From positions 1 through 43,450 of the IMG/VR virus record IMGVR_UViG_3300032144_000420: a DNA stretch of 43,450 nt; one strand, given 5' to 3'. The stretch's first letter is position 1. The number at the start of each line of letters is the position of its first letter. A model generated the notes under the pieces. That model was given only the letters and a program-made list of their open reading frames with translations, ran no database searches and was not told the origin of the DNA. Shown here in pieces: positions 16,902-24,976 of the stretch. Source of the DNA: a virus. The position numbers were made by a program, and so were the translations under genes.

Positions 16902-18356
16902 ATGGTTGATCAGGAAATCGCACAGGTCCCAGGAACTCTTTCCGAAGAGCCAGCCCTCGACGATTGGCTCGAGATCCAGGACAAGTCCGACGTCACCGAC
17001 GGCGTGCGCGGCACGTCGAAGAAGATGGAGGCCCGGTGGCTTCCTGGGCGGAGTGGTAACAGCCTGCCGGCGGCGCGCCTGCAGGCGAGCCAGACGGACA
17101 TCCTGTTCGGCCGTTTCAGCGCCGGCGCCGGCGCCGGCCAGGAGGTGACCTGCCGCGCGCCCGGCCGGGCCATTCTGGCCGCGGCGTCCGTCGCGGAGAT
17201 TCGGGACGGGCTGGGCCTGCTCTCGATGGCTCTGCAGGCCGCCGGCGCTGTCGCCATCACCGGCGGCGCGATCACCAACACGACGATCGACGGCGTCAAC
17301 ATCAAGCAGTACGTCGACAACCTCGTCACCGGCCTCAAGTGGAAGCAGACCGTCATCGCCGCCACCACCGCGGCCGGCACGCTCGCGACCGACTTCGAGA
17401 ACGGCGACACGATCGACGGCGTCGTTCTGGCGACCGGTGATCGCATCCTGATCAAGAATCAGGCGGCCGGCGCGGAAAACGGCATCTACGTCGTGGCGGC
17501 GTCCGGCGCGCCCACCCGCGCGGCCGATGCGGACGCGGGGTCCGAACTCGTCAGCGCGACGGTGTTCGTCGAGCAGGGCACGGTCAATGCCGATCTCGGG
17601 TTCCTTTGCACGAACAACGCGATCACCCTCGGCGTGACCGCCATCGTGTTCGTGAACTTCAACGCCTCGGTCGCCGGCGCGCTGCTGGCGACGAACAACC
17701 TGTCCGACCTGGCCAACGTCGCCACTGCGCGCAGCAACCTGGGTCTCGGCGCGCTGGCGTTGCTTGCCAGTGTCGCGACCGCCAATCTGGACGCCGGCGC
17801 GGTGAGCCTTGCGAAGATGGCCAACGTGGCCGAGCGCGGGTTGTTCCTGCGCACCACCGCCGGCACCGGCGCGCCGGAGGTTCAGGTCATCGCCGCGGAC
17901 GTCGCCACCCTTCTCGCTGCGGCGGACTACGCCGGGATCCGCACCCTGCTGAGCCTCGGCACCATGGCCCTGCTGGCCGCGCCCAGCGGCACGCCGGTCG
18001 GCACCACCGACACGCAGACGCTGACCAACAAGCGCATCACGTCGCGCGTGCAGACGGTTGCCAGCGCCGCCACGGTGACGCCGAACGCGGACGCCGACGA
18101 CGCTGTGATCATCACAGCGCAGGCCGAGGCGCTCACCCTCGCGAACCCCTCCGGCACGCCGACCGAAGGCCAAAAACTCCTGATCCGGATCAAGGACAAC
18201 CTCACGGCCCGGGCCATCAGTTACGGCAGCCAGTACCGGGCTCTCGGCAACACGCTGCCGACGCCGACGACGCTCGGAAAGATCCTCTACCTCACGCTGA
18301 TCTGGAACTCGGCCGACACGAAGTGGGATCTCGTGGCGAAGACGGAGCAGGCCTAA
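16902..18356 (+). CDS. Tail fibre or spike-like protein
   Basis: The protein has 484 residues. It is rich in Ala, Thr, Gly and Asn and has short repeats typical of phage fibres. One segment (about residues 140-250) reads WKQTVIAATTAAGTLATDFE through GDTIDGVVLATGDRILIKNQ to ENGIYVVAAS, a domain common in phage tail fibres. LATNNLSDLANVATARSNLG near residue 265 is the classic fibre motif. A C-terminal beta domain (GQKLLIRIKDNLTARAISYG, NSADTKWDLVA) ends the protein. It is likely to be in the adsorption apparatus, but whether it is the main host-binding fibre is unclear because another fibre gene lies downstream. Confidence 0.85.
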   Translation: MVDQEIAQVPGTLSEEPALDDWLEIQDKSDVTDGVRGTSKKMEARWLPGRSGNSLPAARLQASQTDILFGRFSAGAGAGQEVTCRAPGRAILAAASVAEIRDGLGLLSMALQAAGAVAITGGAITNTTIDGVNIKQYVDNLVTGLKWKQTVIAATTAAGTLATDFENGDTIDGVVLATGDRILIKNQAAGAENGIYVVAASGAPTRAADADAGSELVSATVFVEQGTVNADLGFLCTNNAITLGVTAIVFVNFNASVAGALLATNNLSDLANVATARSNLGLGALALLASVATANLDAGAVSLAKMANVAERGLFLRTTAGTGAPEVQVIAADVATLLAAADYAGIRTLLSLGTMALLAAPSGTPVGTTDTQTLTNKRITSRVQTVASAATVTPNADADDAVIITAQAEALTLANPSGTPTEGQKLLIRIKDNLTARAISYGSQYRALGNTLPTPTTLGKILYLTLIWNSADTKWDLVAKTEQA

Positions 18357-19045
18357 TGCCGATCACCTGGGTTGCCGACGCGGCCGGCGGCACCAACCCG
18401 TCGATCTCGACCACCATCACGATCCCGACCGTGGCCGTGGACGACGTGGCCATCCTGGTCGTCTCGATGAGCGCCACGGCGGTGGACCCGGTCGTCACGG
18501 ACAACGACTCGGGCGGCAACGCCTGGGCCAAGATCGACGGCCTCGGCGCCGCCGGCGACAACGTGACCGTCTGGTGGAAGCGCATGACCAGCGCGAGCAG
18601 CGCGAAGGTCGTGACCATCACCGACGGCGTCGGCGAGACGGCGGACAGCATGAGTGCGGCGCTGACCGTTTTCCGCGGGGTCTCGACCGTGGCCGTGCCC
18701 TACGAGGCGGTCTCCGTCGAAGGCAACGCCGCCGGCAACGAGACGCACGCCAGCATCACCACGCTCTCCGCCGGCGCCATGGTGGTCTTCTGCCTGGGCG
18801 AGTCGGACAACAACGCCGTCACGGCCGTTGCCGCGGCGAATACGCCGCCCGGAACTCTGACGGTGGGCGGCAGCCACGCCTCGAGCGCCGGCAACGACAC
18901 TGCCGTCGGAATCCTCTTCAACCCGATGGAGTCGCCGGGCGCCACCGGCGCCGTCACCTGGGCCATGACCGACGCGGCCTGCGCGACCGTGCTGTTCGCG
19001 CTGAAGCCGCTGGACTCGGGCGGCAAGATGATGGCCGTGCTCTAG
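18356..19045 (+). CDS. Phage beta-rich virion-associated protein, unknown
   Basis: The protein has 229 residues with an ATG that overlaps the previous stop by one base. It consists of beta strands and loops rich in Thr, Val, Ala and Gly, with a repeated AVTAVAAANTPPGTLTVGG-type element and no signal peptide. I recognise the general type (beta-sandwich, lectin-like) from tail-fibre neighbourhoods but not a named family. It may be a fibre partner or a surface-binding domain. Context between two tail genes supports a structural role. Confidence 0.65.
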   Translation: MPITWVADAAGGTNPSISTTITIPTVAVDDVAILVVSMSATAVDPVVTDNDSGGNAWAKIDGLGAAGDNVTVWWKRMTSASSAKVVTITDGVGETADSMSAALTVFRGVSTVAVPYEAVSVEGNAAGNETHASITTLSAGAMVVFCLGESDNNAVTAVAAANTPPGTLTVGGSHASSAGNDTAVGILFNPMESPGATGAVTWAMTDAACATVLFALKPLDSGGKMMAVL

Positions 19046-19047
19046 CC

Positions 19048-20715
19048 ATGGTGACCTACCGCGTCACCACTTCAGGCGCGCGCCGGGTCACCAGCTCGGG
19101 CGCAGCGCGCGTGCTCTCGACCAGCGAGATCGCGCCGGCGCTGCTGCCGTTCAGCCCCTATCTGGGCTTTCACGCGGACGAGGACAACGGCAACGACGAT
19201 CCGGCGCTCGTCACGGTCATCTTCGACGCCTGCCGCGTGACGCCGGCGAGCGCGAACGGCGCCATGGCCCTCTGGCGCCACCTCGATCACTCGAACTACA
19301 CCGACCTCCAGCCGCAGCGCGCGGCCGCGGCGGCACTGGGCTACGCGTCGCCCACCATCATCGTCGTGCCGTTCACGAACGGGGAGCCTGGCACGAACGA
19401 CGAGGCGGAGAACCTCGACGCGCTGGATTTCCTCGCCGAGACGGTGGCGCTCTACGCCGCGGAAAATCCGATCTTTGGTTTCGGCAACCTGACCGCCGAG
19501 AACTTCATGCCGGGGGCGCTGCCCAAGGATCGGGCCGCTGCGTGGTTCGCGCTCGAGGCGCGCGCCTTCAAGATCATCTCCGACCTCGGCTTCCGCTGGT
19601 GCGCCACCGACGACCTCGGCCTCAACGAGCTGGTCCGCAACATCACCAAGCGCCGCGCCGCCTGGGCGCTCGAGGGCCTCGACCCGGACGATTGCGAGTA
19701 CCTCTGCGCGCACTGCTATGTGGATGCCGGCTGGGTGCCGGCGCACTATCTGCTGGCGCAGGAGTCTCTGCGGCGAGCCCAGGTGACCACGCCAATCCGG
19801 ATGACCGAGCTCGCCTTCGGCTTCCTCGGCGTCGGCTTCACGGACGAGGACAAGCCCTGGCTCCTCACCGAGTTCCAGCCGGGGAATCCGCCGGGCTACC
19901 CCGCGCATTCGCTGACCTGGACGCGCCTGATGATGGAGTGGTGCCACGCCAACGGCATTCACGCCCTCATCTTCGACCAGACGCGCTACCAGAAGGCCGG
20001 CGAGTGGACGAGCTGGGGCGAGATCTACACCGAGTTTCAGAACCTGCAGCCGGCCTTCGTGGCGCCGCCGGTCGGCACGCTCTGGTTCAAGCGCACGAGC
20101 GCCGCGCAGCGCGCCTATTCGCTCCGCCTCTCGAATGGCGGCACGGTGGAGCAGGCCACCGCCGCGGCCGAGCGCGTCAAGGCGGGCTACCTTTTCACCA
20201 TCGTGGACGAGCCCGCCGCCGCGTCCACGGCCAGCCTTCGTGAGCTCGCTGACGTGCGCCTGGAGATCTCCGAAGACGGCGCCGACCTGGCTCTCGAGAA
20301 CGGCGATCTCGCGCTCGAGCAAGGTCTGGCCAGCTCGGCGCTCGTGAGCCTCTTCAGCGACGCCCGCGCGCCGGCGTCGGTGACGCTGCCGGAAGGCGGC
20401 TCGCGGCGCGGCTTCTGGGGCGAGAGCGCCGAGGAGGGATTCGGCAGCCTGCTCTGGCTGCTCGATCGTGAGAAGGTGACGCCGACGACGATCGAGCGCA
20501 TGCGTGCCTACGCGGCGGACTCGCTGCAGTGGCTGGTGGACGAGGGCATCGCCGATCAGGTGGACGTCGTGGCCGAGCGCGGCAACACCCACCAGGTGAA
20601 TCTGCTGGTCCAGCTGCGGCGCGGGGAGGCCCGCCGGTGGGAGCGCGTTTGGGCCGGAACGGACGCGGATCCGCGCGTCATTTCGGGGTTGCGAGTGCAG
20701 ATCTTGACCTTCTAG
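19048..20715 (+). CDS. TIM-barrel glycosidase-like domain fused to gp46
   Basis: The protein has 555 residues. Residues about 30-340 look like a clan GH-A type TIM barrel. The strand-4-like IFGFGNLTAEN carries Glu151, and the strand-7-like IRMTELAFGF carries Glu254. The spacing of about 100 residues between the two acids fits acid/base and nucleophile. From about residue 395 the Mu gp46 baseplate domain follows (ADVRLEISEDGADLALENGD, then SRRGFWGESAEEGFGSLLWLLDREK, then YAADSLQWLVDEG). Mu gp46 alone is a small wedge component. The fusion puts a possible carbohydrate-cleaving domain on the baseplate, where it could degrade capsule or peptidoglycan. The gp46 part is certain; the hydrolase part is inferred from pattern. 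Confidence 0.75.
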   Translation: MVTYRVTTSGARRVTSSGAARVLSTSEIAPALLPFSPYLGFHADEDNGNDDPALVTVIFDACRVTPASANGAMALWRHLDHSNYTDLQPQRAAAAALGYASPTIIVVPFTNGEPGTNDEAENLDALDFLAETVALYAAENPIFGFGNLTAENFMPGALPKDRAAAWFALEARAFKIISDLGFRWCATDDLGLNELVRNITKRRAAWALEGLDPDDCEYLCAHCYVDAGWVPAHYLLAQESLRRAQVTTPIRMTELAFGFLGVGFTDEDKPWLLTEFQPGNPPGYPAHSLTWTRLMMEWCHANGIHALIFDQTRYQKAGEWTSWGEIYTEFQNLQPAFVAPPVGTLWFKRTSAAQRAYSLRLSNGGTVEQATAAAERVKAGYLFTIVDEPAAASTASLRELADVRLEISEDGADLALENGDLALEQGLASSALVSLFSDARAPASVTLPEGGSRRGFWGESAEEGFGSLLWLLDREKVTPTTIERMRAYAADSLQWLVDEGIADQVDVVAERGNTHQVNLLVQLRRGEARRWERVWAGTDADPRVISGLRVQILTF

Positions 20716-20720
20716 GGTGA
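20707..20720 (+). repeat. Copy 2 of a 14-base gene-boundary repeat
   Basis: ACCTTCTAGGGTGA overlaps the end of the gp46 fusion gene (codons for T, F and stop) and supplies AGGGTGA as ribosome binding site for gp47, whose ATG lies 4 bases on. It is identical to 16881-16894. Confidence 0.7.
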
Positions 20721-20724
20721 GGCC

Positions 20725-21774
20725 ATGCCTTTTGCGCGTCCGGGGCTGGCGGACCTGATCCCGCGGGTCGAGGGGGAACTCTCGAGCCGGCTGGGAGTCG
20801 GGCCGCTGCTCAAGCGCTCGGTGCTCAAGGTGCTGGCCCGCGTGTTCGCCGGCGCCTCGCACCTGCTCCACGGCCACCTCGACTGGACGGCGCGCCAGGT
20901 GATGGTCGACACGGCGGAGAAGGAGCACCTCGAGCGCTGGGCGAGCATCTGGGGCATCTCGCGCAAGGCCGCCACCTTCGCCACCGGCACCGTGCTGCTC
21001 ACCGGCAACGACGGCGCCGAGATCCCGTCCGGCACCGCGATCCAGCGGGTGGACGGCACCCGCTACCTGACCCAGGCCACCGTGCTCATCGCCGGCGGCG
21101 AGGCTGAGGTGGACGTCGCGGCCGAGCTCTCCGGCACCGCCGGCAACGAGGCCGCGGCCGTCGCGGTCTCGCTGGTCTCCCCCATCTCAGGCGTCGCCTC
21201 GGTCGCCGAGGTGGGCGCCGACGGCATCGTGGGCGGCGAGGACCCGGAGGAGGACGAGGCGCTGCGCGGCCGCGTGCTCGCGCGGATGCGCGCCGCTCCC
21301 GCCGGCGGCGCGGTGCACGACTACGAGGCCTGGGCGCTGTCCGTGCCGGGCGTGACGCGCGTTTGGGTGCGGCCCGGCTGGACCGGCGTCGGCAGCGTTG
21401 GCGTGCTCTTCGTGCGCGACGACGACGAGGACATCATTCCGACCGAGGACCACGTCACCGAGGTCGAGGAGGCCATCGAGGAGCTGCGCCCGGTGACCGC
21501 CGACGTCGTGGTGCTCGCGCCGGCGGCGCTCGAACTGGACCTGACGATCGACCTGAGCCCGGACAGCGCGGTCGTGCGCGCCGCGGTCGAGGCCTCGCTC
21601 CGGGCCTTCATCAAGCGCGAGGCGGAGCCGGGCGGCACGCTGCGCCGCAGCCGGATCAGCGAGGCCATCAGCGTCGCCGCCGGCGAGTCGCACCACACCC
21701 TCACCCTGCCGGCCGCCGACGTCGTCGCCGGCGCCGGCGAGCTCGTCGTGCTCGGCGACATCACCTGGTCGTGA
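20725..21774 (+). CDS. Baseplate J-like protein, Mu gp47
   Basis: The protein has 349 residues with a clear match to the baseplate J family: MPFARPGLADLIPRVEGELS at the start, HLDWTARQVMVDTAEKEHLE with RWASIWGI near residue 52, a strand repeat GTVLLTGNDGAEIPSGT, and EDEALRGRVLARMRAAPAGG near residue 175. It forms the main wedge component of the baseplate. The C-terminal region includes DLTIDLSPDSAVVRAAVE, also typical. It is followed by the gp48-like gene with a GTGA overlap. Confidence 0.95.
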   Translation: MPFARPGLADLIPRVEGELSSRLGVGPLLKRSVLKVLARVFAGASHLLHGHLDWTARQVMVDTAEKEHLERWASIWGISRKAATFATGTVLLTGNDGAEIPSGTAIQRVDGTRYLTQATVLIAGGEAEVDVAAELSGTAGNEAAAVAVSLVSPISGVASVAEVGADGIVGGEDPEEDEALRGRVLARMRAAPAGGAVHDYEAWALSVPGVTRVWVRPGWTGVGSVGVLFVRDDDEDIIPTEDHVTEVEEAIEELRPVTADVVVLAPAALELDLTIDLSPDSAVVRAAVEASLRAFIKREAEPGGTLRRSRISEAISVAAGESHHTLTLPAADVVAGAGELVVLGDITWS

Positions 21775-22361
21775 TCGCGGGCAGCACTATCCAGGGCTAC
21801 CGCGAGATGCTGCTCGCGCTGCTGCCGCCTGGCCGCGTCTGGAATCGCCAGCCGGGCTCGGTGCTCGCGCGCCTGTTCGAAGCCTTCGGCGTCGAGCTCG
21901 CGCAGGTCGAGGAGCGCGGCAACGAGCTGATCGCGGAGTGCGATCCGCGGACCACCGCCGAGCTGCTCACCGACTGGGAGCGCGTGCTCGGCCTGCCGGA
22001 CCCGTGCACCGGCCCGCTTGATTCGCTGACGCTGCGCCGCAACGCGATCCTCCTGCGCCTCGGCGAGCTCGGCGGCCAGTCGATCAACTTCTACGTCGGC
22101 CTGGCCGCGCGGCTGGGCATCGAGATCACGATCGAGGAGTTCGACGCCTTCCAGGTCGGCCTCCCGGTCGGCCAGCCCCTGAACGGCGAGGACTGGGAGT
22201 TCGCCTGGCAGGTCAACGCGCCGGAGGTCACGGTCACGCCCTTCACGGTGGGCGCGAACGCCGCCGGCGATCCGCTCGCGAGCTGGGGCAACGAGCTGCT
22301 CGAGTGCGCCTTCGAGCGCGCGAAGCCCGCCCACACCGTCGTCATCTTTGCCTACGCCTAG
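21771..22361 (+). CDS. Baseplate protein, Mu gp48 / YmfQ-like (DUF2313)
   Basis: The protein has 196 residues and a GTG start in a GTGA overlap with gp47. The family features are present: YREMLLALLPPGRVWNRQPG at the start, an ELIAECDPRTTAELLTDWER helix, and a C-terminal strand region with ELLECAFERAKPAHTVVIFA. In Mu-like tails this wedge-joining protein links baseplate to fibre. It directly precedes the fibre gene. Confidence 0.9.
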   Translation: MIAGSTIQGYREMLLALLPPGRVWNRQPGSVLARLFEAFGVELAQVEERGNELIAECDPRTTAELLTDWERVLGLPDPCTGPLDSLTLRRNAILLRLGELGGQSINFYVGLAARLGIEITIEEFDAFQVGLPVGQPLNGEDWEFAWQVNAPEVTVTPFTVGANAAGDPLASWGNELLECAFERAKPAHTVVIFAYA

Positions 22362-22363
22362 TC

Positions 22364-23155
22364 ATGCATAAAATCAACACCGCCGGCGCCACTGCCGAGA
22401 ACGAGTTCACCGAGGGCAACCCTGGAAGCGGAGTGCCGGCGACGGTCGTCGGCGCGGCCTGGATGAACAGCGTGCAGCGCGAGCTCGTGGCTTGCGTGGA
22501 AGCCGCGGGTCTGGAGCTGGATGAAGACGACGACGGGCAGCTGCTCGAGGCGCTGCAGACGCTCGGCCTCGTGCGGTCGATGAAGAACGGCGACACCGTC
22601 TTCAGCCTGCCTTCCGCCGGTGGCCATGCGCTGCTGAAGCACCTGACGGACGGAGCGAAGCTCCGCGTCGAGTCGGGCGTCGCGAACGCGCTGGCCGCGC
22701 TCGAGTTGGTCGAGCCGGGCGTCGGCCGCGGCTGGAACGCCGCCGCCGGCGCTGCCTCCGAGGTGCTGCAGTTCGGCTTCCGAGCGCTCGCCGCCGGCGC
22801 GTTCGACGCGAAGATGACGATGGACAAGAACGGGTTTCTGAACTCGATCGGCGGCTCGTCCAAGTCCACCACCGGCTGGGTCCGGATGCAGAACGGAATG
22901 ATCCTGCAGTGGGGCCGTATCACCACCACGATCAACCCGGGCGACGCCTCCGTCGTGGTCACGCTGCCCTTCGCCTTCCCGACCGCCTGCTACTTCGCGA
23001 TGGCCTGCCCGCGAAACAGCACGCCGGACGCCTCCCAGGGTTGCTGGGCCGAGGTCCGCACCTTCACCCAAACCCAGCTGACCCTGTACGCGCAGTACAG
23101 CGGCGCCGGCGCTAACAACATGGAGGGCCTCTACTGGATGGCCCTCGGAGAGTAA
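22364..23155 (+). CDS. Tail fibre protein with gp53-like C-terminal domain
   Basis: The protein has 263 residues. It begins with an N-terminal attachment segment (GVPATVVGAAWMNSVQREL) common to Mu-like fibres. The C-terminal region, from about residue 180, reads WVRMQNGMILQWGRITTTIN followed by VVVTLPFAFPTACYFAMA, which is the gp53-like receptor-binding fold seen at the end of many phage fibres. It is a likely receptor-binding protein. The ATG has no obvious ribosome binding site. The fibre-assembly gene follows 4 bases after the stop. Confidence 0.88.
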   Translation: MHKINTAGATAENEFTEGNPGSGVPATVVGAAWMNSVQRELVACVEAAGLELDEDDDGQLLEALQTLGLVRSMKNGDTVFSLPSAGGHALLKHLTDGAKLRVESGVANALAALELVEPGVGRGWNAAAGAASEVLQFGFRALAAGAFDAKMTMDKNGFLNSIGGSSKSTTGWVRMQNGMILQWGRITTTINPGDASVVVTLPFAFPTACYFAMACPRNSTPDASQGCWAEVRTFTQTQLTLYAQYSGAGANNMEGLYWMALGE

Positions 23156-23159
23156 TCCC

Positions 23160-23723
23160 ATGGCCAAGAAGGCTGCCTACAACGCCGGATCCACGCTCGT
23201 CGAAGGCTTCTACGACGACTCCATCCACACCTCGATTCCCTCGCCCAGCCTCGCGCTCTCGGACGAGGAGTACTCGAACGCGCTCGCGCAGCAGGCCGCC
23301 GGCAAGGTGCTGAAGGTCATTGCCAGCGCGATGGACTACTCCGACCCGGCGATCGTGCTCGCCGACTACAAGGCCCAGAAGAAGCGGGTGGTGGACGCGC
23401 AGGCCCGGCGGGAGTTCAACCGCCACCACGACTTCGACAACGCCGGCTTCATCGCCTACCAGCTCAAGCTGACGGAGTACATGTTCGCGAAGGACGACGG
23501 CACGCCCACCGCCGGCGAGTACCCGATGCTCAAGGCGCAGGCCGACGCGGACGGCGTCAGCCTGGCCGACGCCATCACGGCCTTCGGCACGGCGCACGGC
23601 ACGCTGACCGGCCTGCTCGACAACATCGAGGTGGTGCGCCTGAACACCCGCGAGGCCATCGACGCGGCCGCCGACGTCGCCGCCGTGAATGCCCTGATGG
23701 CCGCGATCGCGTGGCCGGCGTAG
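23160..23723 (+). CDS. Tail fibre assembly-like protein with DUF4376-type domain
   Basis: The protein has 187 residues. Residues about 13-50 (VEGFYDDSIHTSIPSPSLAL, then SDEEYSNALAQQAAGK) resemble the beta-hairpin and helix of tail fibre assembly proteins that read as GYY...IP...EIT..EW. The C-terminal half (about residues 95-187) is helical and similar to DUF4376, often paired with fibres. It is likely a chaperone for the preceding fibre, perhaps retained in the virion. The next gene begins inside its end. Confidence 0.78.
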   Translation: MAKKAAYNAGSTLVEGFYDDSIHTSIPSPSLALSDEEYSNALAQQAAGKVLKVIASAMDYSDPAIVLADYKAQKKRVVDAQARREFNRHHDFDNAGFIAYQLKLTEYMFAKDDGTPTAGEYPMLKAQADADGVSLADAITAFGTAHGTLTGLLDNIEVVRLNTREAIDAAADVAAVNALMAAIAWPA

Positions 23724-24130
23724 CCGTGCCCGGTTCGATCGTCGGCCTGGTCAGCGATGCCGGCGCCGCCGCGCTGGCGGCCGCCGGCGTGCTGGGTGCG
23801 GACGAGCTGGGGATCCCGCTCGGCATGGAGCAGGTCACCGGAGGCGTCGTGGCTTTTCTGATTCTGCGCGAGGTGTTTGCCTTCTTGCGCGAGCGCTACG
23901 GCCGCAACGTGCAGCACGACGACAGCACGGAGCGCCTGCAGGTGCAGAAGAACATCCACGACGTCCTCCAGCAGCAGACCCAGATCCTCGCGCGCATGGA
24001 GGAGAGCCAGGCGCAAATCCTGGCGATCACCACGCAGTACCAGGCCACCGGGATCTGCCCGCTTACGGATCCGCTGGAGCGCCAGCAGACTATCCGCGAC
24101 ATTGGAGACGAGGCTCGGCGGCCGCGCTGA
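23711..24130 (+). CDS. Membrane-anchored coiled-coil protein, possible lysis role
   Basis: The protein has 139 residues with a GTG start at 23711, overlapping the previous gene by 13 bases; GTG 23726 is an alternative. A Gly/Ala-rich N-terminus and the hydrophobic segment at about residues 42-60 (TGGVVAFLILREVFAFL) are followed by a charged coiled coil (about residues 72-110, LQVQKNIHDVLQQQTQILAR). The layout resembles an inner-membrane spanin or a small holin-associated protein, but no specific motif proves it. It is the last plus-strand late gene. Its TGA abuts the stop of the convergent antitoxin gene with no gap. Confidence 0.6.
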   Translation: MAGVAVPGSIVGLVSDAGAAALAAAGVLGADELGIPLGMEQVTGGVVAFLILREVFAFLRERYGRNVQHDDSTERLQVQKNIHDVLQQQTQILARMEESQAQILAITTQYQATGICPLTDPLERQQTIRDIGDEARRPR

Positions 24131-24409
24131 TCAGGTTTTCTTCAGCGGCGCGGCCTTGAGCACCAGGCGGTGGCCGAGGGCGTGCAGGATCTCCGCGAGC
24201 TTCGTCACGGTGAGGTTCTGCGCGCCGGAGAGGTAGACGGTCACGGTCGGCTGCGACACGCCGAGCAGCTTCGCCAGCGCGGTCTTCGTCAGCTTCTTCT
24301 TGGCCATGAGGTTCGAGATCAGGTCGGCCGCCTCGATCCTCGCGCCGACGGCCTCCCACTGGCGGGGATCCGCGGCGCGGACTTTCTCCGCGTAGGATTT
24401 CGTTTTCAT
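24131..24409 (-). CDS. HigA-type XRE antitoxin / transcription regulator
   Basis: The protein has 92 residues. The helix-turn-helix (about residues 39-65, LTKTALAKLLGVSQPTVTVY) and following helix (NLTVTKLAEILHALGHRLVL) match XRE antitoxins. It lies 39 bases downstream of the toxin gene on the same strand. Toxin first, antitoxin second is the HigBA order. It should neutralise the toxin and repress the pair by binding the palindromic promoter at 24821-24838. It is convergent with the late gene ending at 24130. Confidence 0.85.
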   Translation of the reverse strand: MKTKSYAEKVRAADPRQWEAVGARIEAADLISNLMAKKKLTKTALAKLLGVSQPTVTVYLSGAQNLTVTKLAEILHALGHRLVLKAAPLKKT

Positions 24410-24448
24410 TTTGGTGTTGGGCTGGAAGTGTAAGAGTGCGCGATCCGG

Positions 24449-24820
24449 TTACCCGGGGCGCGCGAGGTGTTCGGTCAGGATGCGCTGTGCGCGCTCCAGT
24501 TCCTGCGGGGGCCACACGTCCTTTTTCTTCGTGAAGCCGTGCAGCAGGAACCACACCTGGCCGCGGCGGTAGCAGGAGATCCGCGCCTGGTGCGCTTTGA
24601 TCTCGAAGATCGGGGCGACCACCATGCGGAAGTGCTCGCGGTTCGGGATCGCGCCGGTCGCCGCGAGGCGCTCGCAGCGGCGCAGCACTTGGATCCGCTC
24701 GTCGAGCGCGGCGACCTGATCCAGGTAGACCCGCGCGTGTTGGATTCCCGCCGCGTCGGCGGCGAAGCGCACCGCGAACTTCGCGCCGGGCGCCACTACG
24801 TCGTTCTCGTTTCTTTCCAT
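24449..24820 (-). CDS. HigB-type toxin, Gp49-like RelE family
   Basis: The protein has 123 residues from ATG 24820. Family features of phage-derived Gp49-like toxins are present: a long N-terminal helix, RMVVAPIFEIKAHQARISCY as central strands, and VWFLLHGFTKKKDVWPPQEL near the end. The toxin probably cuts mRNA on the ribosome, as in other HigB proteins. The start ATG lies at the predicted transcription start, so the mRNA may be leaderless. An in-frame extension upstream (to 24904) is rejected because it runs through the promoter. Confidence 0.83.
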   Translation of the reverse strand: MERNENDVVAPGAKFAVRFAADAAGIQHARVYLDQVAALDERIQVLRRCERLAATGAIPNREHFRMVVAPIFEIKAHQARISCYRRGQVWFLLHGFTKKKDVWPPQELERAQRILTEHLARPG

Positions 24821-24855
24821 AGTATATATACTAAGTATGCGGCGGCCGGTTACAA
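24821..24855 (-). promoter_or_regulatory. Promoter and palindromic operator of the HigBA pair
   Basis: On the minus strand TTGTAA (24855-24850) and TAGTAT (24833-24828) lie 16 bases apart, a fair sigma-70 pair. Two overlapping perfect palindromes, AGTATATATACT (24821-24832) and ATACTAAGTAT (24828-24838), cover the -10 region. They are an obvious binding site for the antitoxin. The run is AT-rich in a GC-rich setting. Confidence 0.65.
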
Positions 24856-24922
24856 GGGAAATCCAGGAAATCCGGGGGGAGGGTGTCCGGTTTCCCCGCC
24901 TCATCCGAGGGCCCGAAATAGG

Positions 24923-24949
24923 AACGGGCTGCCGGTCGGGCAGCCCGTT
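24923..24949 (-). terminator. Perfect 11-bp GC hairpin
   Basis: AACGGGCTGCC and GGCAGCCCGTT pair perfectly around a 5-base loop. It lies 27 bases beyond the stop of the minus-strand gene at 24977-25861 and before the HigBA promoter. On the minus strand it is followed by a weak T-containing stretch (CCTATTTC). It probably ends that transcript and shields the toxin-antitoxin promoter. Confidence 0.65.
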
Positions 24950-24976
24950 GGGCCTCCTGGAGCTTCCCGCGCCCGC

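Noticed and set aside
24821-24904. In-frame N-terminal extension of the HigB toxin
   Set aside because: It would be translated through the promoter and palindromes; the ATG at 24820 fits the family start.
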